Positions 48,786 to 61,595 of a stretch of 64,000 bases of DNA are shown here, piece after piece (the first letter of the stretch is position 1; each line of letters starts with the position of its first letter). The stretch is from assembly GCA_028551475.1 (NCBI GenBank), contig CM052354.1, positions 32,887,240 to 32,951,239 of the forward strand, read 5' to 3'. The stretch comes from Casuarina equisetifolia (taxonomy: Eukaryota > Streptophyta > Magnoliopsida > Fagales > Casuarinaceae). The notes under the pieces were generated by a model. The model was not told the origin of the DNA. It did not search any database and worked only from the letters and a program-made list of their open reading frames with translations. A program made the position numbers and the translations under genes.

Positions 48786-50399
48786 TCATCGAACAAGCAA
48801 TAAGATAAATTATGAAATGTCTTGGTTGAGAATTTATTTGCAAAGTATAAAGTAAAATGCAACAATTAAGAAAGCACTATTTTGGAAAGTCTCAAACAAC
48901 ATATGGTTTTCATGTTTGATGTGGTGGAATAACATGTCAATATATGGGATTTCCAATGCAAATCAAATCAAATATGAGTTTATAGGCTTTCAAAGTTGAA
49001 TGACAAAAAAATCTATCAATAACATTTCATTTTATTGTGTTTTTTTTTTAATTTTCTTTTTAATATAACAAGACACACACCTAACTTATGCACATGAGGT
49101 GTTGAACCCTAGACCTCATTGTTGAAGTCCTTACTAGTTCATCACTAAGTTAGCTAGTAAATGACAAAAATTATGGTTAATTAGAAATGTAGTCAAGGGA
49201 AGTTTTATTATGTGTATATAATCCACTTGCCATTTTAACATGGGTGAATCTCTTGTCTTTTTATGGAGCAACAAGGTAAACTATGAAGTGTCTTAATTGA
49301 GAATTTATTTGCAAAGGATAAAGTAAACTGGAATGGGTTAAAAAAGCATGGTTTTGTAAAGTCTCATAAAACACTTGGTTCTCTCCATGCTTAAAGGGGT
49401 GCCCCTTTGAAGACTTATGAGCTTGGTTGTCGTGCTTGATAGGGGCCAGAATAGCATGCCAAGGTTTTAATTGCAAATCAAGTTAGATATGAGTTCATGG
49501 CTTTTTCAAATGGGGATGACACAAAAAAATTCATCAACACCATGTCATTTTATTGTGCATATGTAACCTATTTTTCATATTAGTATGAAGGAATCTCTTT
49601 TCTTTTTAAAGAGTATGGTAAATTATGAAATGTCTTAATTGAGAACTTATTTGCAAAGGATAAAGTAAAATAAAATGGGTTTAAAAAGCATGGTTTTGGA
49701 AAGTCTCAAAAAACACTTGGTTTTCAAAAAGGGGTACCCCTTTGCCTATGGGTGAAATATGTTGTTGTGTTTGATGGTGCGAAATTGCATGTTAATCTAG
49801 GGGGTTTCAAATGCAAGTCAAACTAAATATGAGTTTGTGGCTTTTCAAGGTCAAATGATGTTTTTAAAGTCAAATGACATAATAAAATACATATAAAAAA
49901 CATGTCATTTTTTTATGTGTATGTAACACACTTCTCATTTTAGTATGAGTGAATATCTTGTGTTTTTAGGAAGCAATACATTAAATTATGAAGTGTCTCA
50001 ATTGAGAATTTATTTACAAAGGATAAAGTTCAATGGAATGACTTAAAAAAGCATAGTTTTGAAAAGTCTAAAAAAATACTTGATTTTATCAAAGCTAAAG
50101 GGTTACCCTTTTACATATTAGTAAAATGGGTTATGGTGTTTGAAGGGGAGGAATAGTATGTCAATCTAAGGGGTTTCCAATGCAAATCAAGTTAGATATG
50201 AGTTTGTGGGTTTTGAAAGTCAAATGATCCAATAAAATCCATCAATAACATGTTGTTTTATTATGTCTTTGTCACCCACTTGTTTTAGCATGAGTGAGTA
50301 TTTGGTCTTTTTAGGAAGTAGTAAGGTATATTATAAAGTATCTTAATTGGGAATTTATTTACAATTGATAAAGTAAAATGAAACAGATTCAAAAAGTAG

Positions 50400-50950
50400 G
50401 GTTTGGGAAAGTTTCATAAAGCACAAAATACATTGGGTAGCATATTCACTTAACCTTATGATATCCTATAATTACTTAAGCCTAAGTCATACTTTATAAA
50501 GATAGCTAAGCATGGGCAAGGTCATGAGCTAGGTTGATCGAAACTTGTTACATTCTGAATGGTATGCCCATAATTGGTGAGACAACCACTACTCCTTTCC
50601 CCTCACAATATGGATGACATACTTATGCATGCGAAGGGATCACTAATAGGTAGTGACAAATAATATACCCTAATTTCTATAAAGTCTTTTATTTTCTAAG
50701 CAAACATTAAAGTAGATAAATTGAATATGATTTAATGACCTAGGGTACCTAAGTCCTTGTATGATATATCTTGAGACCTTCCAACAAAATATAAGTTTTT
50801 ACCTCCGCACTAATGCCTAGATTGAATTAAGCCATTATGATACTATAGTTATGGTCTCATAGGATTTCCCCTCTAGCATTGCTTCCCAAAATGCTTGATT
50901 TATCTATATTAAGCTAGTATTACCTAAAGGAGGAGATTGCTAAATGTATC
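50400..50950. other. Second non-array interruption
   Basis: About 550 bp that does not match the 350-bp unit. AT-rich, no open frame of note and no recognised element ends. The array resumes near 50955 (ATAACCCACTTCTCATTTTAGC). Confidence 0.5.
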
Positions 50951-52766
50951 CTCTTTATTTGTACATAACCCACTTCTCATTTTAGCACAAGTGAATTGGT
51001 TGTCTTTTTAGCAAGAAATAACATAAATAATAAAGTGCCTTAGTTAAGAATTTATTTGCAAAGAATAACATGAAATGAAATGGGTTAAAAAAACATGATT
51101 TTGGAAAGTCTTGTAAAACACTTGGATTTCATGTACCTTAAAAGGTATCCCTTTGCAAATTGGTGAAACAAATTGTGATGCTTGATGGAATGGAATAACA
51201 TATCAAAAGGGTTCCCAATGCAAGTCAAAGTAGATATGCATTTGTGGCTTTTCAAAGTCCAATGACACAAGAAAATCCTTTAACAATTTGTTGTTTGATT
51301 AAATATGTATAAGCCACTTGTTGTTTTAGCATGAATGAACCTCTTGTCTTTTCAAGAAGTAGAATGGTAAATTATGAAGTATCTTAATTGGAAATTTATT
51401 TGCAAAGGATAAAGGAAAATGAAATTGGTTAGAAAAGCATGGTTTTGAAAAGTCTTTAAAAAACACATGATTTTCACAAAGCTAAAATGGGTACCTTTTG
51501 CATATTGGTGAAATGGGTTATCACATTTAATGGAGCAAAATAACATGTCAATCTCAAGGGTTTCCAATGAGTTTGTGGCATTTTAGGGCAAAATGATGCA
51601 ATAAAATCTGTCAACAACATTTGTCATATTATGTTCTTAATCGACTTGTCATTTTAGTATGAGTGAACCTATAGTCTTTTTGGCGAACAATAAAGTAAAT
51701 CATGATAAAGTGTCTTTACTAAGAATTTATTTGCAATAATAAAGTAAAATGAAACAAGTTAAAGAAGCATGGTTCTAGAAAGTCTTATAAAACATTTGGT
51801 TTTCATGAAGCTTTAACCCTTTGGCAGATTGGTGAAACGGTTGTCATGTTTAATTGAACAAAATAGCATGTCAATCTAGAAAGATGTCAATGCAAACCAA
51901 ATTAGATATGAGCTTATGGCTTTTTCAATTCGAATGACAAAAAAAAAAATCCATCAACAACATGTCATTTTATTGTGGATACATAACTTACTCATTTTAG
52001 TATGAGTGAACCTACTGTCTTTTAAGCAAGCAATATGGTAAATATTAAAGTGTCTTAATTGAGAATTTATTTGCAAAGGGTAAAGTAAAATGAAACATGT
52101 TAAAAAAGCACAATTTTGGAGAGTCTTATAAAAAGCTTGGTTTTCACAAAGCTTAAAATGTATCCTTTTGCAAATTGGTGAAACAAGTTGTTGTGTTTGA
52201 TGGCATGGAATAGCATGTCAATCATGACTTATCATAAAGGTGTATAAATAAATTCATTAAATAAGAAATATAACAGTAAATTAACACCGTTATAAAGATC
52301 TAAACATAATATATTACAGTTTTGGCAGATGCTAAGCTTGTAAGAAATTAATTTTTTGGGTCGGAGAAATGCTTGTATAGAAAATCATGGTGATCGTGAT
52401 CTGTCTCTTGTAGTATATTTGAGAGTGAAATGAGTGTGTTCCTTGAAGCATTTGGACTACAAGTCATGAGTAGCAACTGAAGTGGAATCAGTCTGTTTCT
52501 CACACGAAACAAAAAAAAGTCGCCCACTAAAATATCCGTGTTGTGCAAATGCGCACCGGAATGTTAGGTGTAGGGCTATAGCAAAATTGGGTCTGAAACC
52601 TTAACGAGCAAGACATAATTATTGTATCCAACCCGAGATGTGGCTAATTTGTCAAAAGAAGAAGAAAACTGAGGTCTTTCCTTCCATCAGCTCTCGTCTT
52701 TGATGGGCTTTAGCTAAGGCTTTTGATTTCCATCTCTTTCGCCTTCATGTGTGGTCCTTTGACAAT

Positions 52767-53110
52767 GGGAAGAATGTGTTCCAGAGGAAGCACATCACCT
52801 TTAAAGGTGATGGACCACTGATTCCGAGCCCGTGAGCTGGTTTAGGTACATGGCATTTTCAATTGGTTGCCATGAAATAATGTAATGGGATGAATAATGG
52901 GTGAGTCTGCAAAGTGGGGAAGAATGTGTTCCGCAAGAAGCATTATCAAACTTTAAATGTGATGGACTAATGATTCTGATCCCCGACTTCTTCTTGGGTC
53001 CATCGCATTTCAACTGCTTCCATAGACTATAAATTTGGTTTGTCTATTCAATCACCATCAAGTCCCACCAGATGTATGGGATGAATAATGGGCAAGTCTG
53101 CAAAGTGGGC
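52767..53110. repeat. Overlapping local duplications
   Basis: GGGAAGAATGTGTTCC with following AAGCA..ATCA..CTTTAAA.GTGATGGA occurs at about 52767 and 52917 (offset about 150). ATGGGATGAATAATGGG with following AGTCTGCAAAGTGGG occurs at about 52885 and 53076 (offset about 191). The two repeats interleave, giving a mosaic rather than a simple tandem. Confidence 0.8.
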
Positions 53111-56100
53111 AACTTTTTATGACACTTTCCATCTATTTTTCTCCAGTGGGTCCGTGTCTAATGAAAGTTGTAAAGATTAGGGACACTGACATGGGCCTAG
53201 ATCCTGGAATCCTCCACTTGAGTCGGCTGGGTCCTGCTTTAGCAGAAAAGATTGAAATCATCGAGTGGGTTTATGTTTATGTCTACTTTTCAAACGAGTT
53301 TTTCCATGGTGGAGAGGTGGCACATGTAGGAAGATCCGCTACGCTGTGGTGGCTTTTGTTTCTTGTCTGCCCATCTTGTCAGAGCCTGGTCTATTCCCCA
53401 TCATGACACAACTTCTCAAATATCCACCCACCCCACCCACCCACCCCCGGTTTCTTACTTCTGTAGACCAGAAATCTACTTTCCAACAGACATCTTTGAT
53501 CTTCTTTTGGCACCATGATCTGCTCCTTTGTTGCTTTTAACCCAGAGACGTGAATGGAGATTGGAGAATCAGCACGTCACCTTCCACTATTAACACTTTC
53601 CTCCTCTTTCTCTCTCTCGCTCTATCTTTGCCACCACTACCACCTCTCCAGAACCAAATGGGGTATAACATTCCCCCTTCCTACTTGTCACGAATATTCC
53701 AAAAGCACGGAGAAAAACACTGAAGAGAATAGGATATTTAAAGAAGAAAAAAGTTTCTGTCGGTTCCATGGGGCAACAACTGGCTCACCACGTAATGACC
53801 AAACCTTATTGTGAATGCTTGTTGAGTTTGATCCTCAACTACCCATTTTTTGGATCAGAACTAAGCGAAAAGGCCACTGACAGTACATGTTTGTGATATC
53901 TCGCGCACAGCTTTCAGGATCCATTGCAAAAAATTGCCTTGCACTAGTAAAGGTTAAAGAATGGTTTCTTTTCCTTTCGTGGACGGTACACAATGCCCCA
54001 TCAGAATGAGCAAGTAGTTGTTTACACGGAGTATGCCTCTTTCATTTAACCATATCTTCCCAAACAGGATTTAATATCCACAAGAGGAAACGCCTGCAAC
54101 GTCTACTTTGGATCTGAGTCGTCCTTTCAGCTCCCTCAACTTTCCATTGGATCAATCTTAGTTAATGCTAGTAGTTGTTGATATGTCTTATTCATGAAAA
54201 TAAGAAAAATGGAGTGAGAGGTTGCAATCCTACGTATAGTTTTCATTGCGCATTAAAAATAAAATAAGCATGATTGTTCGTTAATCACGAGGTATTAGAA
54301 TTTAGACAAATGGATACATGTTAGGTTTGTCAGACAGTTCGAGCAGAAAGCAACAGGTGCACACAGAAAAGGATAATGTATCAGCTTATCAATTTGACCA
54401 TCTTAATTTAATAGCTCTAATGAGAAAATTATTTGACAAATTGTCTCTGGTTTTTGTTTCTTTCGTGGTCAAAGAAATGTGCTTCGCGCCAGACATTTGG
54501 TGAGGAATTCATGTAGACCTGGGAATAATATACATGGACATATCAGTTTGACAATTTGAAGGTTTAACGATTTATTCTTTGTCAAGTTATATTTGGGGAA
54601 GATTCATATAGTCATTCTTGACACGCCATTTATACTTATCCACCCAAACTCCTTCAATTACTTTCTTTTTTGTACTTGTCACAAGTTTGTTCTACTTGAC
54701 ATTACAACGAATAAAATATGCCAGCCACATTTGACTTGTATATGAAAAATGTTTTAGTTAAAATACTTTGATGTTTTAGGTGTTAGGATATCGCATTCAT
54801 TTTTCAAGTCAAATATAAAATTGTAAAAGAATTAGAAAGGAAATGTCAGCCCGTTCACCTGAAATAAGAAAATAGTTCAGCCATCTCTAGAAAACGCAAA
54901 AAAAAAAAAAAGTGTGGCTAAAGAGTAGTTCAACCCCTAATAAAATAGAAAGATTTTAGAGGTAATTGAATCAACCTATAGTAGACTTGAAAGATTTTCC
55001 TAGTGAAGATAATGAACCCAAATTCTAAAAGCTATCATAAAAGTTTCTTGAGTTTTCTAAGATAATCATCAACACAATCCAGAAAGGTGTGCAAAAGATA
55101 GGGTGGCTCCCAGGATGAGATCCAGGGAGGTTTCAGTTTTCCTGTCCAAGCTTAGACTTGATAACTTTACACTAATTCCTATTTAATCTGAAATTTTGAG
55201 ATTAAAGGCATGGCATACTCCCTTACTCTAAAAGGACAACTGTTGAACATCTTATTATATAACCTGAATTGCATACATGAATAGAGCTTAATTTGAAAAG
55301 AATGAAATATTAAGAGTTTAAAAAAAAAAAAAAAAACCCACTGTAGAGGTAGACTTTTCAAAACTCTTACAACATTTGAAAACATTTTCTGAAATATTCA
55401 ATTTCATTTCCAGAAAAATCTAGTTTCTTTGTTTCTGGATGAATTGAAATCCCCTGACAAAGCCCTTTCAACTACTATGTCAACTTTATATCGGAATTAA
55501 AATTTTAAAAGTATAATGTCTCAGATAATGATTCGTGGCATAATCTAATGTAGGCCAAACCTAGTGGATGCACATGTTCTAAAGCAGACAACTTTTCCTA
55601 GGATATGGTGTAATATACTAAAGGGTTTGTAGACCATTATTAAAAGAGAACAAACTAACCACTATGTCCAAAAAAAATATATATAATAAAGCCGTACGTA
55701 AGAAAGAAGCTTAATCTCCCAAATCAAATAAAATTGTGTACTTGCATATTAAATAAAATTTGTACGACTCTGAAAGCAAGAAAAATACAAAGTAGATACT
55801 ACCAAGATGTGGCTATGCCACAAATCTATTTTTAATACCAAAACATGCTATTCTGCATGATTATCAAGAACTCAATAAATAAATAAATAAAAAGAGAAAG
55901 ATGTGTGAACGGAACTTGAAAGTTGAAGAATCGTCTTACATTTGAAAGTCACATGCCGGTCGTAGAGGGACAAAATGTCTCTATCGGACGGGTCCTCTAT
56001 CATCGAAGCTGCTTTCAGGCATCCCCCAACATCGTGTTTTTTAGTTCAGCGTTATCAGGAAAATTATATTCTTTTCCATCAACTTGGACCCCAAGTGCGG

Positions 56101-56208
56101 CACGTTGTCAGATGCCATCAAACTCACAAGTTTGGCTCTGTACACAAAGCAGCATCATGACTTTGTTTACCGACCAAGTAGCATCTGACTTCACATTATC
56201 TGCTCCAT

Positions 56209-56240
56209 AAACAAACAAACAAACAAACCAACCAACCAAC
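56209..56240 (+). repeat. (AAAC)n / (AACC)n compound microsatellite
   Basis: Consecutive AAAC units pass directly into AACC units. Confidence 0.9.
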
Positions 56241-56292
56241 GATGTGGATTAGTCATATGCTGAACAGGTCCATTCTTGGATATTTACCCTCT

Positions 56293-56316
56293 CAGGCGCA
56301 GGCGCAGGCGCAGGCG
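56293..56316 (+). repeat. (CAGGCG)4 hexamer repeat
   Basis: Four perfect CAGGCG units followed by CAAG; GC-rich in an AT-rich setting. Confidence 0.92.
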
Positions 56317-57530
56317 CAAGAGAATTATTGATTATTCACTGGCCCTCTTGCCTATTCACCGTGCTCTTTCATGTGCAGAAGGGTGTAGGGCGGATCCGGG
56401 GTAAAAGGCTTTGCTGTACAGTTTGACAGATGGTTCTTGCCTGGCAGAGGATTGTCGCCCATTTCGGTGATTGTGCTAACAAAATGATAAACATCGTGAC
56501 CAAATAAGCTTAAAAATAATTTGTTTTATGGAAAAGCTAGCCTGTGATAGATCGTGCCTGAAGGTGGAGCAAGGGGCCTTAATACACTGGCTTGAAGTAA
56601 AAGAAGAACCAACAATTTAATAAACTGGATTCGTTCCCAAGGGGTCAAAGTGCATCACCGGCAGCTCGAATTTAAATGTCAAGAAAAAAAAAAGTTCTAT
56701 CATAAATATTGAGTACTAGATGACAAGAGAACAGTACTTGGGATTGTTCAGACTCGCTCATCAAGTCCAACGAAACCGTTTTCTTAACGTGTCGGCAAGT
56801 ATAGTGTGTATTACCTGCTTCTTAAGTTTATGTTGACCCAAAAGACAAGAAAAATAATGAAAGTGGCCTAAAATTACGCCTCTATCATCAGATTTTTAAA
56901 TTTCCACACAATCATAAAAGTAAGAATTTGCATCCATAATACAACACATGGCAAAGATTCTCAAAAAAAAATAAAAAAGGAATAATTGACCTCCATTTTT
57001 CATTTGTTTTTATTTTGATTCCTTAGGATAGAAATTAAGTCTAAAGCGTGACAAGTGAAATGTTTAGCATTATCTTGCATACGAGTTATTTTGAACTATT
57101 CAAGGGCCATGCTTGACGGTTCACCTGATTAGGCTTTTTCTGAGTTGATTTGTTCTGAAAAGACAACACCAGGGTTGTCATTGAGACAAACTAACCCGTC
57201 ATTATCGCTTTCAATGGCCCCTCAGCAGTCACCATCGCCACGAATAATTCTTGAGTAAGAGGGAATCCCCTTCCAAATAATAAATTCTGGCGCTGATCGT
57301 TGGATTTTGTAATTATTTGACATTTACAAGTTCATGTTCCACCGATCTTCTCCATCTTGAAAATGTAGAAGATTTGCAACCCATCAATTCTTATCACTTG
57401 TAGATCTACATTCATAATGCATACCTGCTCCTTAAAAGCTCTCGAATTTGTAGGGAATCATGCTTATTACTGTTCCTGCAAGAACCACCACTCAAAAATA
57501 CTTATGCTATTATGATATTGTACTGCTTAG

Positions 57531-57918
57531 TGTTAACAGACACGTCATTACCACATGTCACTGCCACGTCAACCCTATGCCACGTCAGCACAAACCCTAG
57601 CAGGATCATGCGATCCGCCAACATTGCGTGACCCACTCCATGACCCGGCTCAGACCCGCGACAAGCTTCATCGCTCTCCTCCGATTTTCTCTCCAGCGCC
57701 GTCGAGAGATTTCTTACCAAATATGTTTTTGCTTTGTTCTGTAAATGATTTGATTTGTTTGTAAATGTTTTCGAAAATAGATCTTGTATAAGTATATAAT
57801 TGTATCAATTTTGTAAAGAGATTGATCGGGAAATTTATCAATCGGAATTCACAAAACCACAGGTTCTTACCTATTCATCTTCTCCTCCGCCGGAATCCAG
57901 ATTCCGGCAATCCTATCA
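57531..57918 (+). mobile_element. Copia-type solo LTR
   Basis: 388 bp starting TGTTAACAG and ending CCTATCA. Layout parallels the LTR of the element in RLK-3: early GCCACGTCA motifs, then a GACCCG segment, TTCTGTAAAT and TTTGTAAAG blocks in the middle, and a TATCA end. No primer-binding site follows the end and no purine tract precedes the start, so it looks like a solo LTR of a related but distinct family. A clear target duplication is not visible (CTTAG versus TAGTT). Confidence 0.6.
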
Positions 57919-60900
57919 TAGTTTACACATTCTTTCACTTAGGTTTAGCAATGTACTAAAGAAATTATAGAGAGAGATAATACGTGTCAATAAGAGCTAT
58001 CTAGTGTGTCTTTGATGCACGTTAGTCCATTCTGTTTAACACACTCTAGTAATCCATTCAACATGAGAGTCAAAAACCGAGTATTCATAGAATTATTGAT
58101 AGCCCTTTTTTTATTGATCTTGTCCCATACTCCTAACGATATACCTTTTAATAACTCACACGCCAATCCTCGCGCATAAGCTTGTATCGATGTATTTATT
58201 TTTTGTCTTTAGAGCAGTAATATTTTACTTAAGAACACAATTTTCCAAATATCTTCGACCAAAAAAATTATATAATAAACTAATCCTGGAACTTTGAAAG
58301 TCTTTCGTATTGATCTTGCCCCTATAATCTTTTAAGTTGAACTATGTTAATCTTTGTGCTCTTTGATTCTCTTCAATTTATTTTTTATGAAAAAAAAAAA
58401 TTGTCGTCAATTTATTGTCAATTCCATTTCAATAAAAATTGCCACACATTTTAATAAATCTTTCTTTTATTCATTCTGATCTTACTCATATAGTTTCAAT
58501 TTTAGAAACCAAGTTTTCTGTGCTTTTCTAATTAAATCCTCCGACAAAGTTTTGTCAAGTTCAATAATGTATGTAATCCTTTCGCATTATGAATGTAAAC
58601 ACGAATTGAACTAGTCTTTCTTACAGTCTTTCCCTCTCAATCTTATCTTTATTGCCCATAACATTTTAGTGAGATTGTCACATGTATCTATCATGCATTT
58701 AGTCATCCCTACAATAAGAGCTTGTCCATGATAAGTGTCCACTTATTCAAATGTGCAATGATCCATTCGAATAAGTCACCGTGGTTTAAAAGCCCTAGTC
58801 AGGATATTTAGATTTGGTTCCAATTATAATCTATTCACCAAATTTGATAAGCCTTCATAAGAGAGCAACAAAATCATATAGAGATTAATGAGTGGAAAAG
58901 GACGACAAAGATTCAAAGTAGTACATCATCATGATTCAAAGTAGAGCCTATTTGTGATGTGAGTTCAATAAGGTGAACAGTAAGCCCATTTAAGCCATTT
59001 CATCCCGCGTAATTTCATCAACGGCTTCCTTGGAAAATGCTCTACCTCTGCCTAAGTACGTCCATATGGTTTGAATGGTACAAAACGATTGTGATTTTAG
59101 TAACAAGATGTCGTTCACACTGTAGGTGTGAACGTTTTATTCTCTATTATTTCCTTTTTGGGTTTTCAACTACTTGTCAATACGCGCAAAGACATTTTCA
59201 TTCGACATAATCATGAACCTTTTGAAAGTGGACGACTCGTCCTCCAAACAAAACTTGCCCAAATGACATTTCGCATGGAATTACAAAAAAGAAAAAGAAA
59301 AGAAAAGATGTTGAAACTCTTCCCCAGAGGACTCTAGAAACTTGTGTCTGAATGCATATCTCTGTCATTAAGTATTAATTATTTCCCTCAGAACAAAGAT
59401 AATCTAGTTTTCTTTTCCTAAATATTATGGCCACTCTTTTGCTTCAACAAAAGAAGTTCTCTAAATTTTTTGAACCATTAGATATGAGCGTAAATGTATG
59501 ATGGTAGTGGGGACTACACTTTTTAAGAAATGGAGATAAGGGATGTTGTTGTCCTGGTGATAAAGAATGGAAGGAAAAAAAAAAAGTTACGAAAACCGAA
59601 TATTATTGTGGATCAGGTTGGCCTAGGAGCGTGAAAAGGTCTTAATCCTGGTTTCTAACAGATTCCTTACGCAGAACAAAACAAGAAGACTTCAAAAAGG
59701 AAGTGTAGACAATTGTGTTTTCGGAAAGACAAAACCAAGAGGACCTTGATTCAGACACGGTTTTAATGGGACATGGGCGGCATAACATGATGTCCAGCGA
59801 AAGTGATGGGTTCCTTGTGAAGTTTTCTTCCACATCCAAATCGTCACCTAATTCTGGTTTCAGCAACTGTTCATACGTCGCTCGTATTTGTCTGCCTCTT
59901 CGCCGAATCTGCCGTCTACATTTGTTTCCAACTCGTAAGAAAGGGCAACCATAAGAGAATCAATTAACAATGTAATAGACACACATAACGACGACTCAGG
60001 ATGATTATGTGGACCACAAATTCTACGCAAAATGTGGAAGCTGATTACCATTTTATTTATTCGCATTCGTTGTAATTATCATCCTCGTCCAACAGCCCCC
60101 ACAAGGTTCCTTGTTTTTCTTGATTTAGAAATTACAGATGGCGTGCCACTCTTAACAGCCATGATGTGACATGACTCTGATCATTATAGCTTCTTGGAAG
60201 TATCTGTCAATGTCATTATTAAATAAATCGACAAAATTTATTATGGGCGAGAAAGTATAACACAAAAGGACGACTTCAAAGCGCACAAAATTCTAAATGT
60301 CATTGCTTCTCAACCGCACCTTGTCGTATGGGCGGAAAGTGCTGGCCAATATCGTGCCAAATTAACAAAAGCTTTTACTCGTTGAAGATCCCAAGGGGGT
60401 AAAGTTCACTTGCATCACGCCTGACGTGCCTCAGTGCTTGAAAACGCTGCCATTCTTCAAATTCGTACTTATAAGTCGGATCGCTTTCAACCCAGCCCTG
60501 CTGGCAAAGCATCTTCTAGCAAATATCAGGCTTCTTTCATGAAACCCCACTTAAGCCACTAAATGAAGCTGTATGGCATTAAAAGTATGGTAGCATCATA
60601 GATGAGGAAATCTTCTAAAGGGATTGACAAGTTACTGATTTGGGATGATATTACCTGAGATTTTATGTCGTGAAGAGTGGCAAGATTAAACGTATTCTTT
60701 GGTTGTGGTCCGGAGTTGAATCCATAAGGCCTATAAGATAGGCTATGCATCAACTACTGAGGTCTATAGAGAGGAGAAATTAGGGCCAAGATAAGAGACC
60801 ACATATGATTTGGTGCTTAGTCAAAGAAAGGGACCGTCTAATTGAGGTAGCACTTAGAAAAATCAAGTTGGTGGTACAAAAATTTCTAGGGATTGGAAAA

Positions 60901-61543
60901 GATTGCGGTACATCAAGTTGGGACAAAAGCGAAAAAGGCCAAAGAGGTGCGGTAGCTCTCTAATGGTGAATTTGTTTTGAAGTTGTATGAGACAAAAATC
61001 ATTACACGTAGACATCATTTGCAGAAAAGAAAGTTATAATATTTGGCCCACATCTAGATTGGGAGGGGGACATGATTTCGCTAAAGAATGTGACTTCTGA
61101 CAACACCAAAGGCCAAAAATACAATAGGCACGAAGTTTTCTCTATTGTAATCGTCCAACAGCCTCAAAAGCGAAGGTCCAAAAGACATGATGTGTCCAAT
61201 CACAATCAGTTGGCATCCCATTTATTGTTTGTTGTGTTGTTCACGCTCAACCCTGGTTTGTCAATTACAGAAAATGCAAGAACAGTTTCGTGGAAAACTG
61301 CCTGACTATGATGCTTCTCGCTCTTTTTCTTTTGTCTCTGACCCTCTGAACGCTACGCTTCAGCTGTACATTATGGCCACTTCTTGATGGTTCGAGATCT
61401 TAATTTACTGTCACGCGTGTTGTCATTTTTGTCCATGTCGTTCGTAAAAGAAAAGTAAGTAACTTTTAATCATTCTGATAGGGCCGATGAATTACGGTAC
61501 AATTGGAAGAAACTTCGTAGGAACCGGCAAAGGTGAAATTTTT

Positions 61544-61595
<52 letters not shown>

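Larger units (their letters stand above)
41108..52225. repeat. Diverged tandem array of units of about 350 bp
   Basis: A unit marked by GGTAAATTATGAAGTG, then GAATTTATTTGCAAAGGATA, GAAAGTCT..AACACTTGG, CATATTGGTGAAATGGG, AGCATGTCAATCTAGG, and CATGTCATTTTATTATGTG recurs throughout. The AAATTATGAAG box lies near 41765, 42115, 42465, 42813, 43172, 43672, 44021, 44219, 44552, 44913, 45078, 45410, 45706, 48806, 49279, 49621, 49984, 50332, 51023, 51368, 51700 and 52034. Where spacing is regular it is 340-360 bp; shorter spacings are truncated units. The first part (about 41108-41520) is in reverse orientation. Breaks occur at 45860-48785 and 50400-50950. Units are clearly diverged, with many small indels. 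I do not recognise the family. Confidence 0.88.
52226..57530. other. Long stretch without a recognised gene
   Basis: Open frames here are short and not protein-like by eye on either strand. The region contains the mosaic duplication at 52767-53110, a C-rich run near 53425-53450 and microsatellites at 56209-56240 and 56293-56316. A stretch at 55930-56210 has balanced composition and could be an exon of a non-coding RNA or a decayed gene, but I recognise no family. Confidence 0.45.

Noticed and set aside
41108..52225. Possible CRISPR-like array
   Set aside because: Units are about 350 bp, diverged, with no short identical repeat/unique spacer pattern, and the genome is a plant.
53119..53540. 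Two overlapping open frames of about 90 codons
   Set aside because: No domain, no exon partners and composition shaped by a C-rich run; probably chance.
59642..59954. Overlapping open frames on both strands with fairly complex composition
   Set aside because: No recognised family, no splice context and both strands equally open; not enough for a gene call.
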